This document shows, piece by piece, positions 1-6,056 of a DNA stretch of 29,340 bases. Positions within the stretch are counted from its first letter, which is position 1. Every line of letters starts with the position of its first letter. Origin of the DNA: Candidatus Woesebacteria bacterium UBA5073 (GTDB lineage Bacteria; Patescibacteriota; Microgenomatia; UBA8517); contig DIAR01000056.1 of the NCBI GenBank assembly GCA_002415845.1, positions 1-29,340 on the forward strand, written 5' to 3'. Position numbers and translations under genes: made by a program. The notes below the pieces were generated by a model. The model worked only from the letters and a program-made list of their open reading frames with translations, was not told the DNA's origin and did no database searches.

Positions 1-426
1 CCGATTGCTTTGGTTGGAAATACCGGTTATCCGGGTTGTTCAACCGGGAAACATCTTCATTTTGAAATCAGAAAAGGTGGAACCTGGACAGATCCGACCC
101 CTTATCTGCAAAATAAATCAGTTAAGAATGAACAAGACGGAAGCGGCAGCATGGTCGCAGTTGGAAGCGGTAACTGGCCATGGCCGATTGAAGATATGGT
201 TAGGCTGACCCAATTTTATGGAAAGACGCCTTACTCTTGGAAATATTCATATTCGGGGGGAATTCATACAGGGTTTGACATGATTTCAACTTCATCGGAT
301 GTAATAAGGGCACCTGCCGATGGGACACTATATAAATCATCCGAGATGTGTGGCAGTAGTGTCATTAATATAGTATATATAGAGCATGCAGACGGGGTTC
401 TCAGTCTCTACCTTCATGTGCAGTAA
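1..426 (+). CDS. M23-family metallopeptidase, 3' end (5' truncated by window edge)
   Basis: Reading frame 1 is open from the window edge to TAA at 424-426. The visible part starts with the end of one M23 (LytM-type) domain, including GNTG...STGKHLHFEI, whose HLH supplies the last Zn ligand. A linker (GSGNWPWPIEDMVRLTQFYG) leads into a second M23 start with the HxxxD metal motif (HTGFD) and an APADGT strand. That second domain stops right after YLHVQ, before its own HxH would occur, so it cannot bind Zn in the usual way. M23 enzymes cut peptidoglycan cross-links or stems outside the membrane. The stop overlaps the signal peptide of the next gene by 11 nt, so the two are probably co-transcribed. 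Family assignment is firm; substrate and length are unknown because the N-terminus is missing. Confidence 0.85.
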   Translation, partial: PIALVGNTGYPGCSTGKHLHFEIRKGGTWTDPTPYLQNKSVKNEQDGSGSMVAVGSGNWPWPIEDMVRLTQFYGKTPYSWKYSYSGGIHTGFDMISTSSDVIRAPADGTLYKSSEMCGSSVINIVYIEHADGVLSLYLHVQ

Positions 427-1243
427 GTATATAAAAAGCCTTTTATTATTCTTATTGTTTTTTTTTACTATCTCAATATATCCAAAATTTGTATCTGCAG
501 TTACCCTTACTATAACTGATTACCCAACAACGATAACTAGAGATGAATTTCCAGTTTCGGTGGAGGTTTCAGGAGCAGAAGATCACCCAAATTATTTAAG
601 AATAGATTTATATAAAGAAGGAACAGGAATATATTTTGGTGAAACATTTAATAATACTGACTGGGTTAGCGGTTCGAATGGGACCAGTTATTATCCCATT
701 ATTATTTATAATGGAGCGGCTCAAGCAACTTTTCAAGGAAGGTTGGGTAGTCCTGGCAGCGAATATGATGGTCCTGGAATGTATAAATTAAGAGTTAGGC
801 GATATACGGAGTCAGGTAGCCAAGCAAGCGATTCTGTCACACCAGTTAATGTTGAGATAACGGTTCCAATTGAAGAACTATTACAGCCAACCCCAACACC
901 GGCACCAACTGAAGTGCCTGGACCTACAGATACACCTGAGCCAACGGTAACTCCGACACCGACCAAAACTACTACTTCGACCCCTAAGACAACAGCATCA
1001 GCTAAGGCATCATCAACACCCAACGATACTGAAACATCTGATTCAACCGGTGAGATTTTGGGGATTAGGGATGAGATAAACAAAACACCTCAAGGAACTT
1101 CCTCTGCCGAAACGACCAAATCCGGTTTTCCTTTCTTGGCTTTGTTTTTTATCCTTACTGGCGTTCTTTTTATCGGTGGTGCCATTTTCGCTCTCCTGAA
1201 AAAGGCCAAGAAAGAATATAATTTAAAAAGTGCAGAAACTTAA
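416..1243 (+). CDS. exported, C-terminally membrane-anchored protein with Pro/Thr-rich stalk
   Basis: I take ATG 416 rather than the in-frame ATG 386, because it puts a clean signal peptide at the N-terminus (hydrophobic run about residues 9-22, likely cleavage after FVSA near residue 28). The mature protein has a beta-rich domain of about 125 residues (VTLTITDYPTTITRDEFPV...), probably Ig-like. A low-complexity stalk of PTPTP/TTTSTPKTT repeats follows, at roughly 890-1025. Then come the tripeptide-bearing segment GEILGIRDE and a C-terminal transmembrane helix with a Lys-rich cytoplasmic tail (ALLKKAKKEY). There is no LPXTG motif, so anchoring is by the helix. Such stalks are often O-glycosylated, which fits the glycosyltransferases downstream (inference). 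Function unknown; it overlaps both neighbours. Confidence 0.8.
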   Translation: MCSKYIKSLLLFLLFFFTISIYPKFVSAVTLTITDYPTTITRDEFPVSVEVSGAEDHPNYLRIDLYKEGTGIYFGETFNNTDWVSGSNGTSYYPIIIYNGAAQATFQGRLGSPGSEYDGPGMYKLRVRRYTESGSQASDSVTPVNVEITVPIEELLQPTPTPAPTEVPGPTDTPEPTVTPTPTKTTTSTPKTTASAKASSTPNDTETSDSTGEILGIRDEINKTPQGTSSAETTKSGFPFLALFFILTGVLFIGGAIFALLKKAKKEYNLKSAET

Positions 1244-1643
1244 AAAATACTTATATTTTTGGTCGCCGGCTCTGGTTTGGATGCTGGTGATCTTTTCCTT
1301 TTCAGCCCGCTCGGTTCCTACCTCTTCGGAGATTTACTGGCAGGACTTTCTTGTTAAGAAAACGGCCCATTTGATTGAATATGCCATTCTTTCTTTACTT
1401 CTTTATCGGGGTTTTAAAGCCACCAAGATTAAATACCCATACGTTTGGGCTTTTGTCCTGACAGTTATATATGCTTTCAGTGACGAATATCATCAATCGT
1501 TTATAGCTGGGCGTCAATCTCGCTTAAGGGACGTGGTATTTGATACAATTGGGTCACTGTCAGGACTATATCTAATATGGAAATTCTTACCCAAAGCGCC
1601 AGCGAAACTAAAAGCTTGGGTGCAAAAGTGGCTTCTGGTCTAA
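1230..1643 (+). CDS. VanZ-like family membrane protein
   Basis: A 137-residue protein starting with GTG at 1230, inside the end of the preceding gene. It has about four hydrophobic segments. It also carries the VanZ-family signature: KKTAHLIEYAILSLLLYRG in the middle, and SDEYHQSFIAGR followed by DVVFDTIGSLSG near the C-terminus. VanZ-like proteins are small integral membrane proteins linked in some species to teicoplanin resistance or envelope maintenance; their biochemistry is not settled. A short polar tail (KAPAKLKAWVQKW) overlaps the start of tsaE by 67 nt, a long overlap consistent with strong genome compaction. Family call is confident; role in this organism is not. Confidence 0.85.
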   Translation: MQKLKKYLYFWSPALVWMLVIFSFSARSVPTSSEIYWQDFLVKKTAHLIEYAILSLLLYRGFKATKIKYPYVWAFVLTVIYAFSDEYHQSFIAGRQSRLRDVVFDTIGSLSGLYLIWKFLPKAPAKLKAWVQKWLLV

Positions 1644-2026
1644 AACCCAACAACACCAAAGCAACGGTTATTGCCATCTCCGGTAATTTAGGTTCCGGTA
1701 AAACGACTTTTGTCCAAGGTTTTGCCGAAGGTTTGGGGATTACGACCCGCATTATTTCTCCTACCTTTATCCTCATGCGTTCTTATAAGGTTGAAAACAA
1801 AGAAGGTTTTAATACTTTATATCATTTGGATTTATACCGCCTGGAAGGTGATGTTAAATCCCAAGTTCTGAACCTCGGTTTTGAAGAGATTATTCAGGAC
1901 CCAAAGAATATTGTTCTTATTGAGTGGGCGGAAAAGATGGAGAACGGTTTTTCCTGGGATACCTGGATTGAATTTCAGAGAAAGACAGAAAACGAAAGAT
2001 TGGTTATAATGAAGGACAAGATATGA
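1577..2026 (+). CDS. tsaE: tRNA threonylcarbamoyladenosine biosynthesis ATPase TsaE
   Basis: A 149-residue P-loop protein of normal TsaE length. Walker A is GNLGSGKTT at residues 36-44. It is followed by SPTF, the HLDLYRL segment and IEWAEK, all typical of the family. TsaE is the ATPase that acts on the TsaB-TsaD complex during synthesis of t6A at position 37 of ANN-decoding tRNAs. It is in the cytosol. The start lies inside the VanZ-like gene and the stop overlaps galE by ATGA. A short tsaB follows galE, so two t6A genes flank a sugar epimerase. TsaC and TsaD are not in this window. Confidence 0.95.
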   Translation: MEILTQSASETKSLGAKVASGLKPNNTKATVIAISGNLGSGKTTFVQGFAEGLGITTRIISPTFILMRSYKVENKEGFNTLYHLDLYRLEGDVKSQVLNLGFEEIIQDPKNIVLIEWAEKMENGFSWDTWIEFQRKTENERLVIMKDKI

Positions 2027-3006
2027 AAGTATTGGTAACAGGTGGAGCAGGCTACATCGGCAGCTTCATGGTAAGACACTTAAAAGAATCAGGCTTTGAA
2101 GTGGTGATTGCCGATAACCTTTCTTCCGGTCATGAAGATGCGGTCGAGGGCTTTAATCTTCAAAAAATTGACCTGGTTTACGAGAAAGACAAACTGGATG
2201 TGTTGTTTGCCAAGGAAAACTTTGACGGGGTTATCCACATGGCCAGTTATATCCAGATGGGCGAATCCTTCCGAAACCCTGGCAAGTACTTCCACAACAA
2301 CTTGATTGCCGCCATTAACCTTTTGGACTGTATGAACCGGTTTAAGGTTAAAAACATCATTCTTTCCTCTTCGGCCGGCGTTTATGGTAATCCGGCTAAA
2401 TTACCGATTGAAGAAGATGATTTCAAAAACCCCCTAAATCCATACGGAGAAACCAAGCTTATGATTGAAAAAATGCTTTTCTGGCATGAGAAGGCCCATG
2501 GCTTGAAGTTTGCCTCAATCAGGTACTTTAACGCCGCGGGAGGTGCTTTGGACGGCTCAATCGGGGAGGATCATCCGGAGGAAAGCCATTTAATTCCCAC
2601 GATCATTAAATCTGCTCTTAAGGGGGAAGAATTTACGATGTTTGGTGATGACTACAAAACCCCGGATGGAAGTTGTGTCAGGGATTACATCCATGTTCTT
2701 GATTTGGTAGCCAATCACGCTTTGGCCTTAAAAGCCCTTTTGGAAGGTGCACCGAGTAACTTCTATAACGCCGGAATCGGTAAGGGCTACTCAAATAAAG
2801 AAGTTATCGATATGGTTGAGAAAGTAACGGGCTTAAAGGTTAAGGTTAAAGTCGGCCCAAGAAGGGAAGGCGATGCCGATGCCCTGTATGCTTCAAACGA
2901 AAAGATCAAAAAAGACCTTAACTGGGAACCTAAATACGGCTTAAAAGAGATTGTTGAGTCTGCCTATCTGTGGCATAAGAACCACCCCGAAGGCTACCAG
3001 AAATGA
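2023..3006 (+). CDS. galE: UDP-glucose 4-epimerase family (extended SDR)
   Basis: A 327-residue extended short-chain dehydrogenase/reductase. The NAD-binding Rossmann motif GGAGYIG lies at residues 7-13. SSSAGVYG supplies the catalytic Ser and YGETK supplies Tyr141 and Lys145. RYFNAAGG and the RDYIHVLDL segment are highly characteristic of GalE. It interconverts UDP-glucose and UDP-galactose, possibly also the N-acetylated forms, which sequence alone cannot settle. It is cytosolic. UDP-glucose could come from GalU at 6053-6937. Translational coupling by ATGA on both sides (tsaE before, tsaB after) places it in an operon otherwise devoted to t6A and envelope proteins. Confidence 0.93.
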   Translation: MKVLVTGGAGYIGSFMVRHLKESGFEVVIADNLSSGHEDAVEGFNLQKIDLVYEKDKLDVLFAKENFDGVIHMASYIQMGESFRNPGKYFHNNLIAAINLLDCMNRFKVKNIILSSSAGVYGNPAKLPIEEDDFKNPLNPYGETKLMIEKMLFWHEKAHGLKFASIRYFNAAGGALDGSIGEDHPEESHLIPTIIKSALKGEEFTMFGDDYKTPDGSCVRDYIHVLDLVANHALALKALLEGAPSNFYNAGIGKGYSNKEVIDMVEKVTGLKVKVKVGPRREGDADALYASNEKIKKDLNWEPKYGLKEIVESAYLWHKNHPEGYQK

Positions 3007-3308
3007 AGCTTTTTATCGATACCTCAGACAGAGAAAAATTGACTCTCGGCCTTGACGAGAAGCGATTTGAAGCCAAAGCTAAAGATAATAAATCTCAAAA
3101 TCTATTACCTTTTTTGGACGAAATCCTTAAAAAGAAGGGGATAGCTTTAAAAGATATTACCGAGATAGAAGTCAATGAAGGTCCTGGGTCTTTTACCGGT
3201 TTAAGGGTTGGGGCGGCAGTAGCCATGACCTTAGGGTATGCCTTAGGCATACCGGTTAACGGGAAAAATATCAAGAAAAATGGAGCCATTGAGTTAAAGT
3301 ACCAGTGA
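3003..3308 (+). CDS. tsaB: TsaB, half-length form (t6A complex scaffold)
   Basis: A protein of only 101 residues; TsaB proteins are usually around 220. What is present is the N-terminal ASKHA subdomain: it starts MKLFIDTS, continues with the LLPFLDEILKKKG helix, and contains the diagnostic GPGSFTGLRVG at residues 60-70. The second half is absent. The stop is followed by just 60 nt holding a promoter and then a different gene, so this is a C-terminal deletion rather than a simple frameshift. In known TsaB-TsaD complexes the N-terminal subdomain contributes the heterodimer interface, so the short form may still work (inference). ATGA overlap with galE. Confidence 0.8.
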   Translation: MKLFIDTSDREKLTLGLDEKRFEAKAKDNKSQNLLPFLDEILKKKGIALKDITEIEVNEGPGSFTGLRVGAAVAMTLGYALGIPVNGKNIKKNGAIELKYQ

Positions 3309-3328
3309 TTTAGCCTCAAATTCCCATA

Positions 3329-3357
3329 TTGACAAGTTATAGGTCGGGGTTTACAAT
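3329..3357 (+). promoter_or_regulatory. sigma70-type promoter of the sortase-substrate operon
   Basis: A consensus -35 TTGACA (3329-3334), a 17-nt spacer and a near-consensus -10 TACAAT (3352-3357). This is the strongest promoter in the window by eye. Transcription would start near 3364, about 5 nt before ATG 3369, leaving no room for a Shine-Dalgarno site. Confidence 0.7.
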
Positions 3358-3368
3358 GCCCCCAGATT

Positions 3369-4235
3369 ATGAAAAAGTATCTTGTTTTGATTTCAGCTTT
3401 TATTGCCTTCGTTGCGGGCTATCTTCTTTTTGGCGGACTTAAATCCACATCGGCGCATGTACCAGTATGTTATAGTTGTCCACAAGGTGTAGTTTTTAAT
3501 GCCAGTCAAACACTTTACGAAGGAGACTCTGTTACATACTCTAGCTGGGGTTCATGGAGTTCCTGGAGTGGTAGCAATTATTGTTCCAATTCTGACGAAG
3601 ATGCGGGTTTGTGCGAAGACGAGAAGCAGAAGATTGATGGTGACTGGAAATATCGACGCCACTATCGCACAATCGTCCATACGTGTCCTGCAGGCTATAC
3701 TTATGACGAGCAAGATGGTCCAAACGACTGTTACAAAGTCGAGAACTTTTCGGTGATCTTTGATTATCAAAAATCGGCAGACCCAACAAAATGTCACAGA
3801 CCGACGGGTTCAACTTTAGCAGTTCCATCTTGGGCTATGAGTAAATTTAACACTGAAAAACCTGAAACTATAAACGGAACTGTTGTAACTTGTCCTGTAG
3901 CTACAGATACACCCACACCAACACCAGGAGATGAAGTGTTACCGACACCTAGCGAAGAACCGACAGTTGCACCAACTACACCTTCCTGCGGTGCAGATGA
4001 ACATTTAAGCTTGGAAGGAACCAAATGTTTGAAATGGGAATTGGGTGGAGCACCAGCTCCAGTCGGAGGTGCCCAGGTTTTGGGAACATCAACCACTGGT
4101 GGTCAGGTTTTAGGAACCAACACCATGGCTAAGACAGGTATGGCTGAGGAAGCTATCTTTAACTTGATCTTTTCCTTGGGAATGGGCTTAACCGGTTTTG
4201 GTATAAGAAAAGTTTCGAAATCTTCTGTAAAATAA
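3369..4235 (+). CDS. Cys-rich exported protein with WxxWxxW motif and MAKTG sorting signal
   Basis: 288 residues with an N-terminal signal peptide (hydrophobic residues 5-22, likely cleavage near STSA at residue 29). The mature region has ten cysteines (34, 37, 72, 82, 106, 121, 142, 175, 207, 220), which suggests disulfides. Trp60, Trp63 and Trp66 form WGSWSSW, followed by Cys72 and a basic WKYRRHYR stretch, recalling a thrombospondin type 1 repeat. A PTPTPGDEV-type stalk follows. Next is a 10-residue tandem repeat (GAQVLGTSTT, GGQVLGTNTM), then MAKTG at 253-257, a hydrophobic segment and a basic tail (RKVSKSS). That end resembles an LPXTG sorting signal, and a sortase gene starts 7 nt downstream. 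Function unknown; surface anchoring by that sortase is a strong inference. Confidence 0.8.
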   Translation: MKKYLVLISAFIAFVAGYLLFGGLKSTSAHVPVCYSCPQGVVFNASQTLYEGDSVTYSSWGSWSSWSGSNYCSNSDEDAGLCEDEKQKIDGDWKYRRHYRTIVHTCPAGYTYDEQDGPNDCYKVENFSVIFDYQKSADPTKCHRPTGSTLAVPSWAMSKFNTEKPETINGTVVTCPVATDTPTPTPGDEVLPTPSEEPTVAPTTPSCGADEHLSLEGTKCLKWELGGAPAPVGGAQVLGTSTTGGQVLGTNTMAKTGMAEEAIFNLIFSLGMGLTGFGIRKVSKSSVK

Positions 4236-4251
4236 AAGGACAATGTCCTTT
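4235..4251 (+). promoter_or_regulatory. 17-bp palindrome over the sortase start codon
   Basis: AAAGGACAATGTCCTTT is a perfect inverted repeat with 8-nt arms, centred on the A of the sortase ATG (4243). In RNA the AAAGGA/TCCTTT arms could form a six-pair stem holding the only SD-like sequence (AAGGA), with the start codon in the loop. The preceding stop codon ends at 4235, the first base of the stem, so a terminating ribosome could melt it. It could equally be a DNA operator or chance. Confidence 0.4.
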
Positions 4252-4800
4252 AGCTTCAAAAGTACCTTTAAGAAAGAAAAACAGGGTTTTATTCTTCTTT
4301 TTAGTGGCCTTCTCTTAATTGCTGTTTTTTCCGTTTGGCGCTTCCATCAGGCCAGAATCCTTTCTTTTAAGTTGAGCGGGTATGAGGAACAATCCAAAAC
4401 TGGGGTTGTCCCCACTTATATCAAAATGTACCCCCTGGGGGTGGATGTTAAGGTCAAGGAAGCTTTGATTGTTAAAGATGTCTGGCAGGTATATCCTGAT
4501 GCCGTTTCCCACCTTGCCTCCTCAGCCAGAATCGGGGAAAAGGGGAATCTGATCCTTTATGGCCACAACAAAAACGAAATCCTGGGACCAATAAGATGGG
4601 TCAAAGAGGGGGCCATAATCGAACTTTTTGATGAGGCAAAAAATAAATACTCTTATAAAGTTGTAAAAACGGATACGGTTGAATCCGATAATTTAACCTA
4701 TATTCTTCCGACCTCCGAGGAAACCCTTACCCTTTATACTTGTGTTGGCTTCTTGGACTCCAAAAGGTTTATTGTGGTTGCCAAAAGGATAACCGAATAA
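4243..4800 (+). CDS. sortase-family transpeptidase
   Basis: 185 residues with one N-terminal transmembrane helix (about 16-33, FILLFSGLLLIAVFSVW) and an extracellular catalytic domain. The triad is visible: His108 in LYGHNK, Cys167 in TLYTCVGF, and Arg175 in SKRFIVVAKR. Sortases cleave a pentapeptide sorting signal between Thr and Gly and join the protein to a surface nucleophile. The gene immediately upstream ends in an MAKTG signal and is the natural substrate candidate. The subclass cannot be fixed by eye; length and single N-terminal anchor fit class D/E/F-like housekeeping enzymes. The start is in the centre of a 17-bp palindrome. Confidence 0.9.
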   Translation: MSFSFKSTFKKEKQGFILLFSGLLLIAVFSVWRFHQARILSFKLSGYEEQSKTGVVPTYIKMYPLGVDVKVKEALIVKDVWQVYPDAVSHLASSARIGEKGNLILYGHNKNEILGPIRWVKEGAIIELFDEAKNKYSYKVVKTDTVESDNLTYILPTSEETLTLYTCVGFLDSKRFIVVAKRITE

Positions 4801-4822
4801 CTTCTTTTTTCACACAATATCA

Positions 4823-4851
4823 TTGATTCTTCACTGTGGGCGCGTTAAGAT
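4823..4851 (+). promoter_or_regulatory. promoter of the CAP-domain gene
   Basis: TTGATT (4823-4828), a 17-nt spacer, then TAAGAT (4846-4851); each box matches the consensus at four of six positions. The -10 box ends 7 nt before ATG 4859, so a transcript would start almost on the A of the start codon. The TTG of the -35 box is in frame with the gene and could be mistaken for an upstream start. Confidence 0.45.
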
Positions 4852-4858
4852 TGAGTTG

Positions 4859-5788
4859 ATGAAATTTGCCCATAGACTTGCCCATTTGTTTTTTCCTAGG
4901 GAAAGCAATAACCATAAGGCCAAACTTATACATTCCTCCAGTTTGACCATCATCACTTTTGCCCTGGTTTTATTTCAGCTTGTTTTAACTTTTCTTCCCA
5001 AACTTGGTCCCAGTATTTTGGGTTATGCTGCCAATATTCCGCCCTCCGAGGTAATTAGATTGTCCAATGAAAAAAGGGTGGCGGCCGGGCTTCCCGCTTT
5101 AACGGAGAACGGAACTCTTTCCCAGGCGGCTCAGGCTAAAGGAGCCGATATGTTAAATAAAGGCTATTGGGCTCATGTGGCGCCTGATGGAACACAGCCC
5201 TGGAAGTTTTTTACCGATGTCGGGTATAAATACCGCTATGCCGGTGAAAATTTGGCCAGGGATTTTTCCAATTCCGCTTCGGCCGTTGAAGCCTGGATGG
5301 CTTCTCCCTCACATCGGGAAAATTTGATGTCTCCTAAGTACAAAGAAATTGGTGTGGCAGTGGTTGAAGGCCAATTGGCAGGAGTTGAGACAACCATTAT
5401 CGTTCAACTTTTTGGAACACAATATGCGGATAGTCTGCCGGCTGTTCCTGTAGCTGAAGCCAAAACTCAGGGAACAAACACAACCCTGGCGACACCAACA
5501 GCCAAGCCGGTAGCGGTAACGGATTTAAGCAATACCGAACCAACAACCGTGCAAACAACTAATTTGCAAGCAGTTACCCCCAAGAAGTCCCTCCTGTCGC
5601 CGTTTTTGACCACCCGCAATCTTTCCCTTTTGATTGTTTGTGTTCTTTTAGTTGTTCTGGTGGTTGACGGAATTGTGACCAATAAAAGGGGTATTGCCAG
5701 AATCGGTGGCAAAAGTTTCGCCCATGTGGCTTTCTTGGGGATGATATTGGCAATTGTACTGATATTAAAGGCAGGACAGATTATCTAA
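4859..5788 (+). CDS. CAP-domain (SCP/PR1) membrane protein
   Basis: 309 residues from ATG 4859, chosen over an in-frame TTG at 4823 because that TTG is part of a plausible -35 box. A transmembrane or signal segment (about residues 34-51) ends in SILGYAANIP. It is followed by a CAP domain of about 130 residues with SNEKRVAAGLPAL, KGYWAHVAPDGTQPW, AGENLARDF and AWMASPSHRENLM. These give the two His and Glu positions typical of bacterial CAP domains. A Thr/Pro/Ala-rich linker and two C-terminal transmembrane helices follow. Bacterial CAP proteins are extracytoplasmic and of mostly unknown activity. It is followed 7 nt later by the small membrane protein at 5796. Confidence 0.88.
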   Translation: MKFAHRLAHLFFPRESNNHKAKLIHSSSLTIITFALVLFQLVLTFLPKLGPSILGYAANIPPSEVIRLSNEKRVAAGLPALTENGTLSQAAQAKGADMLNKGYWAHVAPDGTQPWKFFTDVGYKYRYAGENLARDFSNSASAVEAWMASPSHRENLMSPKYKEIGVAVVEGQLAGVETTIIVQLFGTQYADSLPAVPVAEAKTQGTNTTLATPTAKPVAVTDLSNTEPTTVQTTNLQAVTPKKSLLSPFLTTRNLSLLIVCVLLVVLVVDGIVTNKRGIARIGGKSFAHVAFLGMILAIVLILKAGQII

Positions 5789-5795
5789 AGAGAAT

Positions 5796-6056
5796 ATGAA
5801 AAAAATTATCAAATTACTTCCTCACTATTCATCCTTAATCGGTATTTTTGTTTGTGCGACTTTAGCTTTTGTTCTTTTCTCATATGACCGGGTTTTCCAG
5901 GTCATTATTTCCATTGCCGTGGCCGTTTCATATGTGGTTTGGGGAATAGTTCATCACAAGATGCACGATGATCTTTATTTGGCTGTAGTGATTGAATATA
6001 TTGCCGTAGCTACTCTGGGACTGGTCATTATCTTCTCCTTGATCTTTCGGACTTAA
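5796..6056 (+). CDS. small three-helix membrane protein with HHxxHxD motif
   Basis: 86 residues with three hydrophobic helices (about 13-30, 34-50 and 62-84). Between helices 2 and 3 is a polar His-rich stretch, GIVHHKMHDDL, that could bind a metal, followed by YLAVVIEYIAVATLG. I do not recognise a named family. Good coding character, an AGAG-like purine stretch before the ATG, and its position right after the CAP gene support a real gene in that transcript. Its TAA stop overlaps the TAA of galU on the other strand through a shared TTAA. Confidence 0.75.
   Translation: MKKIIKLLPHYSSLIGIFVCATLAFVLFSYDRVFQVIISIAVAVSYVVWGIVHHKMHDDLYLAVVIEYIAVATLGLVIIFSLIFRT

Noticed and set aside
386..415. ATG 386 as start of the exported stalk protein
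   Set aside because: It would place ten extra residues before a complete signal peptide that begins well at ATG 416.
424..440. Frameshift explaining the short second M23 domain
   Set aside because: No downstream frame continues an M23 domain; the next sequence in frame 2 is clearly a signal peptide.
733..1083. Antisense open frame rich in Val/Gly opposite the PTPTP stalk
   Set aside because: It is the reverse reading of a low-complexity Thr/Pro repeat, with no start context and no family resemblance.
3541..4096. Antisense open frames opposite the Cys-rich exported protein
   Set aside because: Shadows of the coding strand; they lack a promoter and have implausible composition. The forward frame has signal peptide, stalk and sorting signal.
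4401..4442. Small G/C inverted repeats (TGGGG/CCCCA and ACCCCC/GGGGGT) within the sortase gene
   Set aside because: Arms of five to six bases in coding sequence are expected by chance.
4780..4810. Rho-independent terminator after the sortase gene (GGTT...AACC then CTTCTTTTTT)
   Set aside because: The stem is short and bulged, and the T-run starts well after it. Too weak to list as a terminator.
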